From the NCBI GenBank assembly GCA_963753055.1, contig CAVWAP010000009.1, positions 186,001 through 250,000 on the forward strand: DNA of 64,000 nt, read 5' to 3'. A program made the translations under genes and the position numbers. Shown here one piece after another: positions 6,489-16,372 of this stretch. How positions within the stretch are numbered: the stretch's first letter is position 1; the number at the start of each line of letters is the position of its first letter. The notes below the pieces were generated by a model. That model saw only the letters and a list, made by a program, of their open reading frames with translations, was not told the DNA's origin and made no database searches. The stretch comes from JAUWGC01 sp963753055. Its GTDB lineage: Bacteria > Bacteroidota > Bacteroidia > Bacteroidales > B18-G4.

Positions 6489-9467
6489 ATGAAAAAGATA
6501 ATACTCTCCCTGCTGCTCACAGTATTTTGTTCTGCCCTGGTCACAGCCGATGGCTGGCGCAAGGATGAAATGCAAATCAAGGTCAATCTCAATGAAAATG
6601 TTGCCCGGAAACTCGCAAAATTAAAACTCAATGGTGACTACTTCTTCGACTATGCTATCATTTACGCAACTCCTGATGAGTTGGATAAACTTGAAAAAGA
6701 AGGTGTGGATTATGTTATTGAGATAGAGGACCTGAACTCACATTATAAAGACTTCTGGAGTACTAAAGATGCTTATCATTCTTATCAGGAGATCGTTGAC
6801 CTGGCTGATAGCCTGGCGACTAACTGTTCTGATATTTGTAAAAAGTTCATTTTTGGCGAATCAATGGAAGGAAGAGAATTAGGAGCTTTAAAGATCAGTG
6901 ACAATGTGAATGACGATGAAAATGAAGCTGAAATTATGTTCGATGGTGGCATTCATGGAGATGAGATCGGGGGGCCTGAAAACTGTATACGTTTTGCCCG
7001 TGACCTGTGCCGTGATTATGGTTCTGATCCGGATATTACATACATCGTTGATAACAGGGAAATATGGATTTATTATATGGTCAACCCTGATGGGCGTGAA
7101 AACATGAGCAGGTACAATGCAAATGGTGTTGACTGTAACCGTGACTGGGGATATATGTGGGATGAATGGGGTGGAAGCACAGGGGCATACTCCCAGGTGG
7201 AAACCAAATCGCTCAGGTCCTGCATGTATAATAACCAGTTTGTTGTACATACCACCTATCATAGCGGTACTGAATATATATCCTGTCCATGGAGCTACAG
7301 AAGCCAATCCCCCCCGGATGCTAACCATATCTTGCAACTGGCCGGTCTTTATTCCTCAGTATCCGGATATTCCAATCTGGAATATGGCCAGGGCAATACA
7401 GGCATGTACGCTATAAATGGATCTACCAAGGATGGTAACTACGGCGTTATGGGTGCTATCTCATGGTCTATGGAGATTTCATATGACAAACAACCTCCAT
7501 CATCCCAGATCATGCAGTACTATAACTACAACAAGCCATCTATGATAGCCATGATCGAGTATGCTGGCTATGGCCTGGAAGGAACCGTCACCGACTCCAT
7601 CACAGGAGAACCGATAGCTGGTGTTGTATTTGTCAACGACTTCTTGCCAACATTTACAGATTCAACAGCAGGAGATTATCATAAATACGTGCTTGCCGAC
7701 ACCTATGATATCACTATAGTAGCTAATGGATACATCTCAAAAACCATAAATGATATTGTTGTTCAGGAGCTTGCATCAACAGTAACTGATTTTCAGCTTG
7801 TGCCAAAAGACACTGCCAGACAGTATGTATACAGGTTCTCTTCCAGCCAGATACCGGGGAATAATGAAGCTGATGAAGGATTTACCTGGAAGGTCATTGG
7901 GGAACCTGACTTCGTCAATTATTCCATTGGAAGAGACGGTTGGGCTGTGCTGGATATGCAAAAAGCTATCCTCAATAAACCTGGCCCAGATATCAAAGTC
8001 TGGGAAGGTGACCTGAGTCCGGAAGGATTTGAACTGTATGCAGGCGAAACGATGGATGGCCCATGGACTTTCCTTGGTAGTGGCGAAGGGACTACAGAAT
8101 TTGAACTGGATGCTGCCGGAGTAGCTGAGGTTCGCTTCCTGAAAATCGTTGATGATGGTGATGGTTCGGCCAGTGTTGATAATGCCGGCTTCGACCTTGA
8201 TGCAATCAGCGATATGGAACATGTGTGGGGTGTTTATCTTATTATGCCAGACTATTATGTTGATGACTCAAATGGTAATGGCAATGGTCTTATCGATCCT
8301 GGTGAGACAGTAGATATCGTGATTACGATTTCTAATACAGGAAATGTCGACTCAGAAAATACCATCGGGACCCTCTCCACATCCTGCCAGTATGTGACAA
8401 TCGATGAAGGAACTTATAATTACGGCACCATCATTCAAGGAGAAGATGCTACAGGAACATTCACAGTGACGGCTGACCCGGGCACACCTCCTGCCGAGCT
8501 TGCAGAGTTCACACTGGATATTACCGCTAATAACGGGCTATATCTGAATTCATATAACCTGGAATTTTATATTGGCCAGTTCCCAATCCTTATCATCGAC
8601 CTGGATCAAAACCATAATTCCGGAACACAAATGGCTTCTTCGATACAGGACCTGGATGTTGAATTTGATATTGTTGCCACATTCCCGCAGAACTTAGCAA
8701 TTTACAAATGCATTTTTGTCTGCCTGGGGATTTATGATGATAATACAGAGCTGACCTATTCACAGGGACAGGCACTTGCTGACTTTCTTAATCATAATGG
8801 ATGCCTTTATATGGAAGGAGGAGATACCTGGGTATATGATGACCCAACACCTGTCCATCCAATGTTCCATATCAATGGTCTCAATGACGGTAGTGGCGAC
8901 CTTGCTCTTCTTATGGGCCAGGATGGCAGCTTTGTAGCTGACATGACCTTCAATTATGGAGGTGATAACGCATATATTGACCGCATTGAAACAATATTCC
9001 CGGCATTTGAATTGTTCCGCAACCAGGTACCCAGCTACTGCAACGCTGTGGCTTATGATGAAGGTAGTTACAAAACGATAGGTTCATCATTTGAGTTTGG
9101 CGGCCTGACTGACGGGCAGTTTACCAAAGTAGATTATATGCGGGTAATCCTGGAATTTTTTGGTGGCCTCCTGACAGATATTGAAGAAATTGACAATGAG
9201 AAGAATATACCAGTCCATGCTTGTTATCCCAACCCATTTAATGATCATACGACCATTCGATTTGATCTGGTGAAGGATGAAAAAGTAAAATTAGAATTCT
9301 ATAGCCTCAACGGACAACATATTCAAACCCTGCTGGATCAACAAATGGAAGCTGGACAGCACCAGTTCGACTGGACAGTTTCAAAGGACATTCCCGCAGG
9401 CATCTACATTTATAAACTGCAAGCCGGCGACCAGGTAGTGAATGGCAAACTGATATTACTAAAATAG
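6489..9467 (+). CDS. T9SS-secreted M14 zinc carboxypeptidase with accessory modules
   Basis: 992 aa. After a signal peptide (about 1-20) and a propeptide, the M14 domain covers about 90-360: GGIHGDEIGG supplies zinc ligands His156 and Glu159, His258 (TYHSG) is the third ligand, and Glu329 in SMEISYDKQPP is the catalytic base. A CarboxypepD regulatory-like sandwich (about 363-435), a discoidin-like region (to about 580), a calcium-loop Ig-like domain (DSNGNGNGLIDPGE, about 596), an amidotransferase-like module (about 695-895) and the T9SS sorting domain (CYPNPFNDHT..., last 80 aa) follow. It should remove C-terminal residues from peptides at or outside the cell surface. The next gene is a close paralogue only 4 nt away. 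Confidence 0.9.
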   Translation: MKKIILSLLLTVFCSALVTADGWRKDEMQIKVNLNENVARKLAKLKLNGDYFFDYAIIYATPDELDKLEKEGVDYVIEIEDLNSHYKDFWSTKDAYHSYQEIVDLADSLATNCSDICKKFIFGESMEGRELGALKISDNVNDDENEAEIMFDGGIHGDEIGGPENCIRFARDLCRDYGSDPDITYIVDNREIWIYYMVNPDGRENMSRYNANGVDCNRDWGYMWDEWGGSTGAYSQVETKSLRSCMYNNQFVVHTTYHSGTEYISCPWSYRSQSPPDANHILQLAGLYSSVSGYSNLEYGQGNTGMYAINGSTKDGNYGVMGAISWSMEISYDKQPPSSQIMQYYNYNKPSMIAMIEYAGYGLEGTVTDSITGEPIAGVVFVNDFLPTFTDSTAGDYHKYVLADTYDITIVANGYISKTINDIVVQELASTVTDFQLVPKDTARQYVYRFSSSQIPGNNEADEGFTWKVIGEPDFVNYSIGRDGWAVLDMQKAILNKPGPDIKVWEGDLSPEGFELYAGETMDGPWTFLGSGEGTTEFELDAAGVAEVRFLKIVDDGDGSASVDNAGFDLDAISDMEHVWGVYLIMPDYYVDDSNGNGNGLIDPGETVDIVITISNTGNVDSENTIGTLSTSCQYVTIDEGTYNYGTIIQGEDATGTFTVTADPGTPPAELAEFTLDITANNGLYLNSYNLEFYIGQFPILIIDLDQNHNSGTQMASSIQDLDVEFDIVATFPQNLAIYKCIFVCLGIYDDNTELTYSQGQALADFLNHNGCLYMEGGDTWVYDDPTPVHPMFHINGLNDGSGDLALLMGQDGSFVADMTFNYGGDNAYIDRIETIFPAFELFRNQVPSYCNAVAYDEGSYKTIGSSFEFGGLTDGQFTKVDYMRVILEFFGGLLTDIEEIDNEKNIPVHACYPNPFNDHTTIRFDLVKDEKVKLEFYSLNGQHIQTLLDQQMEAGQHQFDWTVSKDIPAGIYIYKLQAGDQVVNGKLILLK

Positions 9468-9471
9468 TCTT

Positions 9472-12456
9472 ATGAGAATTACTGTCCTTCTTTTCTTATT
9501 ACTTGCTTTATCCTTTATGGCTCATGCTGATGGCTGGCGTAAAGGTGAAATGGAGGTCCAGGTAACGATTAGAGGGCATGAAGACCTTGACAGGGTGAAA
9601 AGCTTACATCTCAATGGCGATGCAGGAAGGGACTATGCCATCCTGTACGTCACTCCCGAAGAACTTCAAAAGATAAAGGAAGCAGGACTGGATTACAAGA
9701 TCAGGATAGCTGACCTGAATGAGCATTACAGAGGCTTCTGGGAGCTGGATACAGTGTATCATACCTATGAAGAAATCATTGACTGGATGGACAGCCTGGA
9801 ATTGCAGTATCCGGCAATCTGTAAAAAGTACTACTACGGGACTTCAGTCGGACTCAGGGAATTGTCTGCTTTAAAAATAAGTGACAGTGTTGAGCATAAC
9901 CAGGCAGAACCGGAGATCGCATTTGATGGCGGTATTCATGGTGATGAGATTGGTGGAGCGGAAAACCTTATCCGCTTTGCCGACCACCTTTGTACCAACT
10001 ATGGAACCGATCCTGATATCACCAGCTACATTGATAACCGGGAAATATGGATTTATCCTATGGTAAACCCTGACGGAAGGGTCTTTATGTCCCGTTATAA
10101 TATGAATGGGGTTGATCTGAACCGTGACTGGGGCTATATGTGGGATGCTTGGGGTAATTCACCTGATGCTTATTCACAAATCGAGACCAGGGCATTAAGG
10201 GAATTCCTGACAGATCATCAATTTAGTATACATACAGCTTACCATAGCGGTCTGGAAATGATGCTCTATCCCTGGTACTACAGGGAAGATGACTGTCCGG
10301 ACTATGATGCTATAGCCTATCTCGGACTGCAATATGCATTGCAATCTGGTTATACAAACCTGCCAAATTATTCAGGTTATACTGCCTATAACACGAACGG
10401 TACCGCAGCAGAAACCTATTATGGTATGATGGGTTCCTATGGCTTAACAATGGAGATCTCTGAAGACAAACAACCACCCGTTTCACAACTGATGTATTAC
10501 TATAATGCTAATCTGGAGCCGATGCTTATGCTGCTTGAGAAAGGTGGATTTGGCATTGGAGGCCTGGTGAGTGATGCTATTAACGGAAACGCTGTGCAGG
10601 CAAGGATCTATGTGGAAGATTTCCTGCCAATCTACACTGATTCCATCCTTGGCGATTTTCACAAATTCCTGGTCCCCGGCGTGTATTCAATAAAAGCAGA
10701 GGCGAATGGTTATGAGCCGCAAGTCATGCAAAACGTGAACGTCTTCGAAGGTTCACTTACTGAAATAAACTTTTTACTAAATCCATTGGATTCAGCCAGG
10801 CAATACGCATACCGAATCATTTCATGCCAGATTCCAGGTAACAACTGGGAAGATGAAGGAAAAACATGGGAGGCACTGGGTGAGCCGGACAGCATAAATT
10901 ATTCAATCGGTAAAGATGGCTGGATCGTAATTGATATGCAGAGGGCAGTCATCGATGAGCCTGGAAATGACATCAAGGTTTATGAAGGTGACGACTCACC
11001 TGAAGGGTATACAATTTACGGGGGAACTTCAATGGATGGCCCCTGGCAACTAATAGGCAATGCCTATGGAACCTGGGAATTTGATTTTAATGGTACAGGC
11101 CTGATATCTGCCCGTTATTTCAAGATCCAGGATGATGGTGGTGGACAAAATAATGGTCCTGATATAGGTTTCGACCTGGATGCCATCAGTGACCTGGAAC
11201 ATGCAGATGGTATAAACCTTGTATTGTCAGATATTTTAGTTGATGACTCTGTATTTAATAATAATGGGGTGATCGATGCTGGAGAAACCGTGGATCTACT
11301 AATTGAAATAGTAAACTATGGAGGCATAACTGCCGACAACATAAACGGATACCTCCAAACCTCATCCTCATATATCAATATCACACAGGCTAATAGCAAT
11401 TTTGGCAGCCTGGCATCCACACAAAGTTCTATAGGATCTTTTGAAGTAGTTGCCGATGCTTCAACACCAATCGGTGAGCCTGTCATATTTCAACTTGAGC
11501 TCACTGCATCAGGTGGCAGCTATATTGACAACCTTGAATTTGAAATGATTATTGGCCGTTTCCCGGTTCTTATTATCGACCTGGATCAAAACACCAATTC
11601 AGGTACTGTTATGGAATCAGTGCTGGCAGATATGGATATTCCTTCTACATATCTTACCACAATGCCAGACGACCTGGAGCTGTATGAACTTGTATTTGTG
11701 TGCCTTGGCGTATATGGAAATGCCTATTCCCTAAGTGTTTCAGAGGGGCTAGAGCTGGCCGCTTACCTGAACAATGGTGGGAATATATACATGGAAGGTG
11801 GTGATACCTGGTATTTTGACGAACCAACACCTGTGCATCCTATGTTCAATATAGCAGGAATCCAGGATGGTAATGGTGATCTTGATTTCATGCTCAGTGT
11901 TGAAGGTACATTCGTCGAAGGGATGAATTACCAGTATGATGGTGATAATGCCAGCATCGACAGGATCATTCCTGTTGATGAGGCCTTTGTCCTGTTTTAT
12001 AATCAGGTTCCCCTGTACTACACAAGTATTGCCAATGATGCAGGAAATTACAAAACCATCGGGTCCGTTTTTGAATTTGGAGGCTTGCAGGATGGTGCAG
12101 CTACTAAAGCAGAGCTGATGTATAAAATCCTTGAGTTTTTTGGGGATATTGTAACAAATACGAAGGAAAATCATATAAAAAGAAAGTTAAGCCTTACGGT
12201 TTATCCTAATCCAATAAAGAATCAAGCCACCATCTTATTCAACCTTAACCAATCGGAAAGGGTTGCGATCAGTATTTATAATTTGAATGGACAGAGAATT
12301 AGGAATTTATGTGATAGAGAATTCGCAGAAGGGGTACATAAATTACATTGGGATGGCACCAATCAATTTCAACAAAAGCTGCCTGCTGGAATTTACTTTG
12401 TCAAGATGCAGGTTGAAGGTGCTGTTCATACCCATAAAGTTGCTGTTATGGAATAA
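9472..12456 (+). CDS. T9SS-secreted M14 zinc carboxypeptidase, tandem paralogue
   Basis: The 994-aa protein has the same architecture as the preceding gene, from signal peptide (MRITVLLFLLLALSFMAHA) to sorting domain (VYPNPIKNQ...). Active-site residues are all present: His156, Glu159, His258 and Glu328. The calcium loop reads DDSVFNNNGVIDAGE, a slightly degenerate version of the DxxGNxNGxxDxGE pattern. The start codon is 4 nt after the preceding stop, so the two are translated from one message. Divergence between the copies is moderate throughout, which suggests an old duplication and possibly different residue preference. Confidence 0.9.
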   Translation: MRITVLLFLLLALSFMAHADGWRKGEMEVQVTIRGHEDLDRVKSLHLNGDAGRDYAILYVTPEELQKIKEAGLDYKIRIADLNEHYRGFWELDTVYHTYEEIIDWMDSLELQYPAICKKYYYGTSVGLRELSALKISDSVEHNQAEPEIAFDGGIHGDEIGGAENLIRFADHLCTNYGTDPDITSYIDNREIWIYPMVNPDGRVFMSRYNMNGVDLNRDWGYMWDAWGNSPDAYSQIETRALREFLTDHQFSIHTAYHSGLEMMLYPWYYREDDCPDYDAIAYLGLQYALQSGYTNLPNYSGYTAYNTNGTAAETYYGMMGSYGLTMEISEDKQPPVSQLMYYYNANLEPMLMLLEKGGFGIGGLVSDAINGNAVQARIYVEDFLPIYTDSILGDFHKFLVPGVYSIKAEANGYEPQVMQNVNVFEGSLTEINFLLNPLDSARQYAYRIISCQIPGNNWEDEGKTWEALGEPDSINYSIGKDGWIVIDMQRAVIDEPGNDIKVYEGDDSPEGYTIYGGTSMDGPWQLIGNAYGTWEFDFNGTGLISARYFKIQDDGGGQNNGPDIGFDLDAISDLEHADGINLVLSDILVDDSVFNNNGVIDAGETVDLLIEIVNYGGITADNINGYLQTSSSYINITQANSNFGSLASTQSSIGSFEVVADASTPIGEPVIFQLELTASGGSYIDNLEFEMIIGRFPVLIIDLDQNTNSGTVMESVLADMDIPSTYLTTMPDDLELYELVFVCLGVYGNAYSLSVSEGLELAAYLNNGGNIYMEGGDTWYFDEPTPVHPMFNIAGIQDGNGDLDFMLSVEGTFVEGMNYQYDGDNASIDRIIPVDEAFVLFYNQVPLYYTSIANDAGNYKTIGSVFEFGGLQDGAATKAELMYKILEFFGDIVTNTKENHIKRKLSLTVYPNPIKNQATILFNLNQSERVAISIYNLNGQRIRNLCDREFAEGVHKLHWDGTNQFQQKLPAGIYFVKMQVEGAVHTHKVAVME

Positions 12457-12557
12457 TTTACATTACTATATATCATTATTTTTCGTATATTAGTGCAAAT
12501 TTTTTTAAAAATCGTACCAAATTAATTTAGAACAAAACTAATCTCAAGCATTTAGCT

Positions 12558-15500
12558 ATGAAAAAATTTACTTTCAATTCATTTGTGGCAGCTGCTTTTG
12601 CCATTTTCTTCTTAAGCTCTGCTCAGATCCTTGCCGATAACATTAAATATTCCGATAGTTGGGGCAAACAAGGATATAACTTAGTACAATCAAAGCAAAC
12701 CGGGGTTAATGTTATCCACTCTATCAATGAGTTCACGCTTGACATGATGGAGATCAACGGTGAGCAAATGCATGTTCTGAGCATGCCGGGTGTTTTCCTT
12801 CAAAATAATGAAGGTGCCCCTAACCTTCCGGGTAATGGAAACCGTATTGCTATTCCAGAAGGATCTGTTCCTGTGCTGAATATCGTTTCTACACGCACAG
12901 AGGTATATAAAAATATTGAACTTGCACCTGCACCTAAAATCCCATGGGATGATGACAACAGTCCATTGGTTTATGCCAAAAACATGGAAATTTACGGACA
13001 GGATGCTTATTATCCAGCTCAGCCTGTGCAGATTTCTGAGATCCAGCAGATCAGGGGAGTTGATTTCGTGATGCTGGGTATCACGCCATTCCAGTACAAT
13101 CCAGTAACTAAAGAGCTTATTGTTTATCGGGACATTGATGTTGAGATCAATTTTCTTGGCGGAACAGGCGTCTTCGGAGAAGAAAGGCTGAGAAGCCGCT
13201 GGTGGGATCCGATCATGCAAGATGCACTCCTCAATAGTGATGTCTTACCGGAAGTAGACTACAACTGGATGCACCAATCAGGCACCAGGTCAGGCGAAGA
13301 ATGTGAATACATCATCATTTCTCCTGATGGAGCAGAGTTCCAGCAATGGGCTGATTCAATCAGGGACTGGAGGACAAAACAAGGAATTTTAACCAATGTG
13401 GTTACTTTAACTGAAGTGGGTAGTAATTCAACCGCAGCCATAGAAGCTTATATAAATAATGCCTATTATAACTGGAGCGTTGCTCCGGCAGCCTGTTTAT
13501 TGCTTGGAGATTATGGAACTGGTATTACTAATTCCGTTATATCACCAATTTATAACAGCTACTGCGCATCAGATAATATCTATGCTGATGTTACCGGCAA
13601 TCACATGCCGGATGTTGTCTTTGCCCGTATCACGGCAAATAACGCTGACCAGTTAGAAGTAATGGTTACCAAGTTCATCCATTATGAACGTAACCCGCCG
13701 ACCAACCTGAGTTACTATGGTCATCCAATTACTGCGCTAGGCTGGCAGACTGAACGTTGGTTCCAGATCTGTTCTGAAGCTGTTGGGGGATTCTGGACGA
13801 ACGAGCTCGGCAAATCTGTTGAGCGTATCAATGCCATCTATTCCGGAACACCCGGTAGTGTATGGTCAACTGCCCAGAATACTGCAACAGTAGTTGATGT
13901 ATTCGGACCAAATGGAGAAGGCTATATCCCGGCTGCACCATCATCCTTAGGTGGCTGGACAGGTGGTAACGCAACCATGGTTAACAATGCCATCAACTCT
14001 GGAGCATTTATGATGATGCACAGGGACCATGGCAGTACAACAGGATGGGGAGAACCTGCTTATAACTCTTCAAGCATTAATGGCCTTGATAATGAAGACC
14101 TGGTCTTTGTTTTTTCAATTAACTGCCTGACAGGAAAATATAATATGGCAGGTGAATGTTTCGCTGAAAAATTCCATCGCTATACTAAAAATGGTTATAA
14201 TTCAGGAGCTTTAGGCATTATTGCTGCTTCTGAAACATCATATTCATTCGTGAATGATACTTATGTCTGGGGTATGATGGATAATATGTGGCCAGATTTC
14301 CTTGGTGATTATACAACCACACCTGATTCAAGAGACGTTTTACCAGCATTTGGAAATGCAGCAGGGAAAATTTTCCTCGAGGCTTCAAGCTGGCCATATA
14401 ATACCAGTAATAAGCAAGTTACTTATAATCTTTTCCATCATCATGGCGGAGCATTCCTCCAGGTGCACTATAATCTGCCACAGGCCATGACTGCAATACA
14501 TGAGCCAATCATTCCGGTGGGCAGTAATACTTTTTCAGTTAGTGCCACACCTGGATCATTTATTGCTTTAACACATAATGGGGAGATATTGAGTACTGCA
14601 ACTGGCGGTTTTGGAACAACTATGATGTCATTGCCATCATCACTTCAGATTGGTGACGAGGTGATCCTGACAATTACAAAACAAAACTATCTCAGGTATG
14701 AAGCAACAATGGAAGTCATGGATGTTCTGACTGCAGGATTCTCCGCTGATGCTACCACAACATGTGTTGACGAAGGTATTAATTTCACCGATGAAACAAT
14801 AGGTACTCCAACCAGCTGGCTTTGGACTTTTGAAGGCGGCACACCTGAAACTTCAACAGAGCAAAACCCAAGCGGTATCATATTTGATACTGAAGGAGCC
14901 TATGATGTGACACTGGAAGTTACCAGCCCTTATTCAAATAACACAGAAGTAAAAGAAGACTATATCTCAAGTTTTGAGTATGCTGAGGCCAGTATTATCG
15001 TCGAGACTGAAAACGAGGAGGTTTGTGAAGGTGAAGAGGTAATGTTTACAGCAGTTTGCGAGAACGAGGGTGGAGGTCCGCTGATGACCTGGACAGTGAA
15101 TGGAAATGTTGTTGGAGATAATAACGACACACTATTCTATTCAGGACTTACGGATCAGGATGTGGTTGCGTGTGAACTTACTTCATCAAGGCCTTGTTTG
15201 CTGGAAAACCCGGTAGCTTCAAATATTCTGACCATGACCGTCAGCGCTTATGTTGAGGTAAGTGTAAATATTGAAACTGAAACCCTGGAGATTTGTGATG
15301 GAGCCGAAACAATATTCACTGCTGTTCCACAAAATCCTGGTGGTGAGCCAACATATACCTGGATGCTTAACGGTAATATCGTCGGAGATAATACAGCAAC
15401 CTATACCACTACAGAACTAACAGACCAGGATATTGTAACCTGTGAACTGAATTCTTCTGAAGTATGTACTAACGGTAACCCGGCAACTTCAAATTCACTA

Positions 15501-16343
15501 ACAATGACTGTACTTGAAAGTACTGATGTCAGCCTTTCTGTAGGAGCTACCACAAGCGAAATTTGTGAGGGTGATGAAGTTACTTTCACAGCCACACCGG
15601 TTAATCCTGGTGAGGATCCAACTTATGAGTGGAAAGTTAATGGTGATGTCGTTGGAGATAACAGTACAACATACACCAGCTCTGCACTGACAGATGAGGA
15701 TGTCGTTGCTTGTGAGATGGTCTCAAGCGAATTCTGCCCGGTACCTAATCCTGCAGTATCAAATGAGATCATGATGGATGTTACCATGTTACCGGTACAG
15801 GCTTCTGAGCCACAAGGACCCGATCATGTTGACTCTTACAGCACACCAAGTACCGATTATACAACTGCAGCAGTACAGGGAGCTACCTCCTACACATGGA
15901 CGATTGACCCGGAAACAGCCGGAACAATCAATGTTCAGGATAATACCTGTACTGTAACATGGGATGTTGGATACACCGGAAGTGTTGCAATCAATGTGGC
16001 TGGAACCAACGATTGTGGTAACGGACCAGCATCAGGTAATTATGAAGTTACAGTAGAAAACAGCTTCGGTATTGAGGACTACCTTGGAAATATTGGAATC
16101 CAGGTTTATCCGAATCCAAGCCGTGGTAATTTTTATATTGAATTCTCAAGTGCTTCACCTGCTTCCGTAGATTATAAGATAATCAACTCATTGGGTGAGA
16201 TCGTATATGCCAAACAAAACATCGTCGTCAATGGTCAATATAAAGAGACTCTTGACCTGAGCGGCTTTTCAGAAGGCATGTACTTCCTGATGATCAGTAA
16301 TGAGGATCAGACAACACATAAGAGAATTATTATTCAGAAATAA
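12558..16343 (+). CDS. T9SS-secreted C25 (gingipain-type) cysteine peptidase with PKD and Ig-like repeats
   Basis: 1261 aa: signal peptide (about 1-26), C25 propeptide (about 27-215, with PFQYNPVTKELIVYRDIDVEINF), then the C25 catalytic domain. The dyad is His491 (MMHRDHGSTTGW) and Cys523 (FSINCLTGKYN). C-terminal to it are a PKD-like domain (ADATTTCVDEGINFTDE..., about 730-800), three Ig-like repeats of about 90 aa, a PKD/Ig-like linker and the sorting domain (VYPNPSRGNF..., last 80 aa). It is expected to be an extracellular endopeptidase. The following Omp28-like gene starts 29 nt downstream and is co-transcribed. Its paralogue at 21635 shares the propeptide and catalytic region but not the tail. 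Confidence 0.9.
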   Translation: MKKFTFNSFVAAAFAIFFLSSAQILADNIKYSDSWGKQGYNLVQSKQTGVNVIHSINEFTLDMMEINGEQMHVLSMPGVFLQNNEGAPNLPGNGNRIAIPEGSVPVLNIVSTRTEVYKNIELAPAPKIPWDDDNSPLVYAKNMEIYGQDAYYPAQPVQISEIQQIRGVDFVMLGITPFQYNPVTKELIVYRDIDVEINFLGGTGVFGEERLRSRWWDPIMQDALLNSDVLPEVDYNWMHQSGTRSGEECEYIIISPDGAEFQQWADSIRDWRTKQGILTNVVTLTEVGSNSTAAIEAYINNAYYNWSVAPAACLLLGDYGTGITNSVISPIYNSYCASDNIYADVTGNHMPDVVFARITANNADQLEVMVTKFIHYERNPPTNLSYYGHPITALGWQTERWFQICSEAVGGFWTNELGKSVERINAIYSGTPGSVWSTAQNTATVVDVFGPNGEGYIPAAPSSLGGWTGGNATMVNNAINSGAFMMMHRDHGSTTGWGEPAYNSSSINGLDNEDLVFVFSINCLTGKYNMAGECFAEKFHRYTKNGYNSGALGIIAASETSYSFVNDTYVWGMMDNMWPDFLGDYTTTPDSRDVLPAFGNAAGKIFLEASSWPYNTSNKQVTYNLFHHHGGAFLQVHYNLPQAMTAIHEPIIPVGSNTFSVSATPGSFIALTHNGEILSTATGGFGTTMMSLPSSLQIGDEVILTITKQNYLRYEATMEVMDVLTAGFSADATTTCVDEGINFTDETIGTPTSWLWTFEGGTPETSTEQNPSGIIFDTEGAYDVTLEVTSPYSNNTEVKEDYISSFEYAEASIIVETENEEVCEGEEVMFTAVCENEGGGPLMTWTVNGNVVGDNNDTLFYSGLTDQDVVACELTSSRPCLLENPVASNILTMTVSAYVEVSVNIETETLEICDGAETIFTAVPQNPGGEPTYTWMLNGNIVGDNTATYTTTELTDQDIVTCELNSSEVCTNGNPATSNSLTMTVLESTDVSLSVGATTSEICEGDEVTFTATPVNPGEDPTYEWKVNGDVVGDNSTTYTSSALTDEDVVACEMVSSEFCPVPNPAVSNEIMMDVTMLPVQASEPQGPDHVDSYSTPSTDYTTAAVQGATSYTWTIDPETAGTINVQDNTCTVTWDVGYTGSVAINVAGTNDCGNGPASGNYEVTVENSFGIEDYLGNIGIQVYPNPSRGNFYIEFSSASPASVDYKIINSLGEIVYAKQNIVVNGQYKETLDLSGFSEGMYFLMISNEDQTTHKRIIIQK
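14988..15788 (+). repeat. Three tandem Ig-like repeats inside the C25 peptidase
   Basis: Roughly 14988-15243, 15252-15513 and 15523-15788 encode three copies of a domain of about 88 aa. Each has the markers E-x-C-(E/D)-G-x-E-x-x-F-T-A, a central W, N-G-x-(I/V)-V-G-D-N and L-T-D-(Q/E)-D-(I/V)-V-x-C-E. The conserved Cys pairs suggest one disulfide per domain. Boundaries are approximate. Confidence 0.75.
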
Positions 16344-16372
16344 ATTAATTTGTTAACCTAAAATTTAATCCT

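Noticed and set aside
12690..13220. Antisense reading frames of 100-180 codons under the large protease genes (several places)
   Set aside because: They mirror the codon pattern of the sense gene, have no signal, domain or start context, and lie fully inside it.
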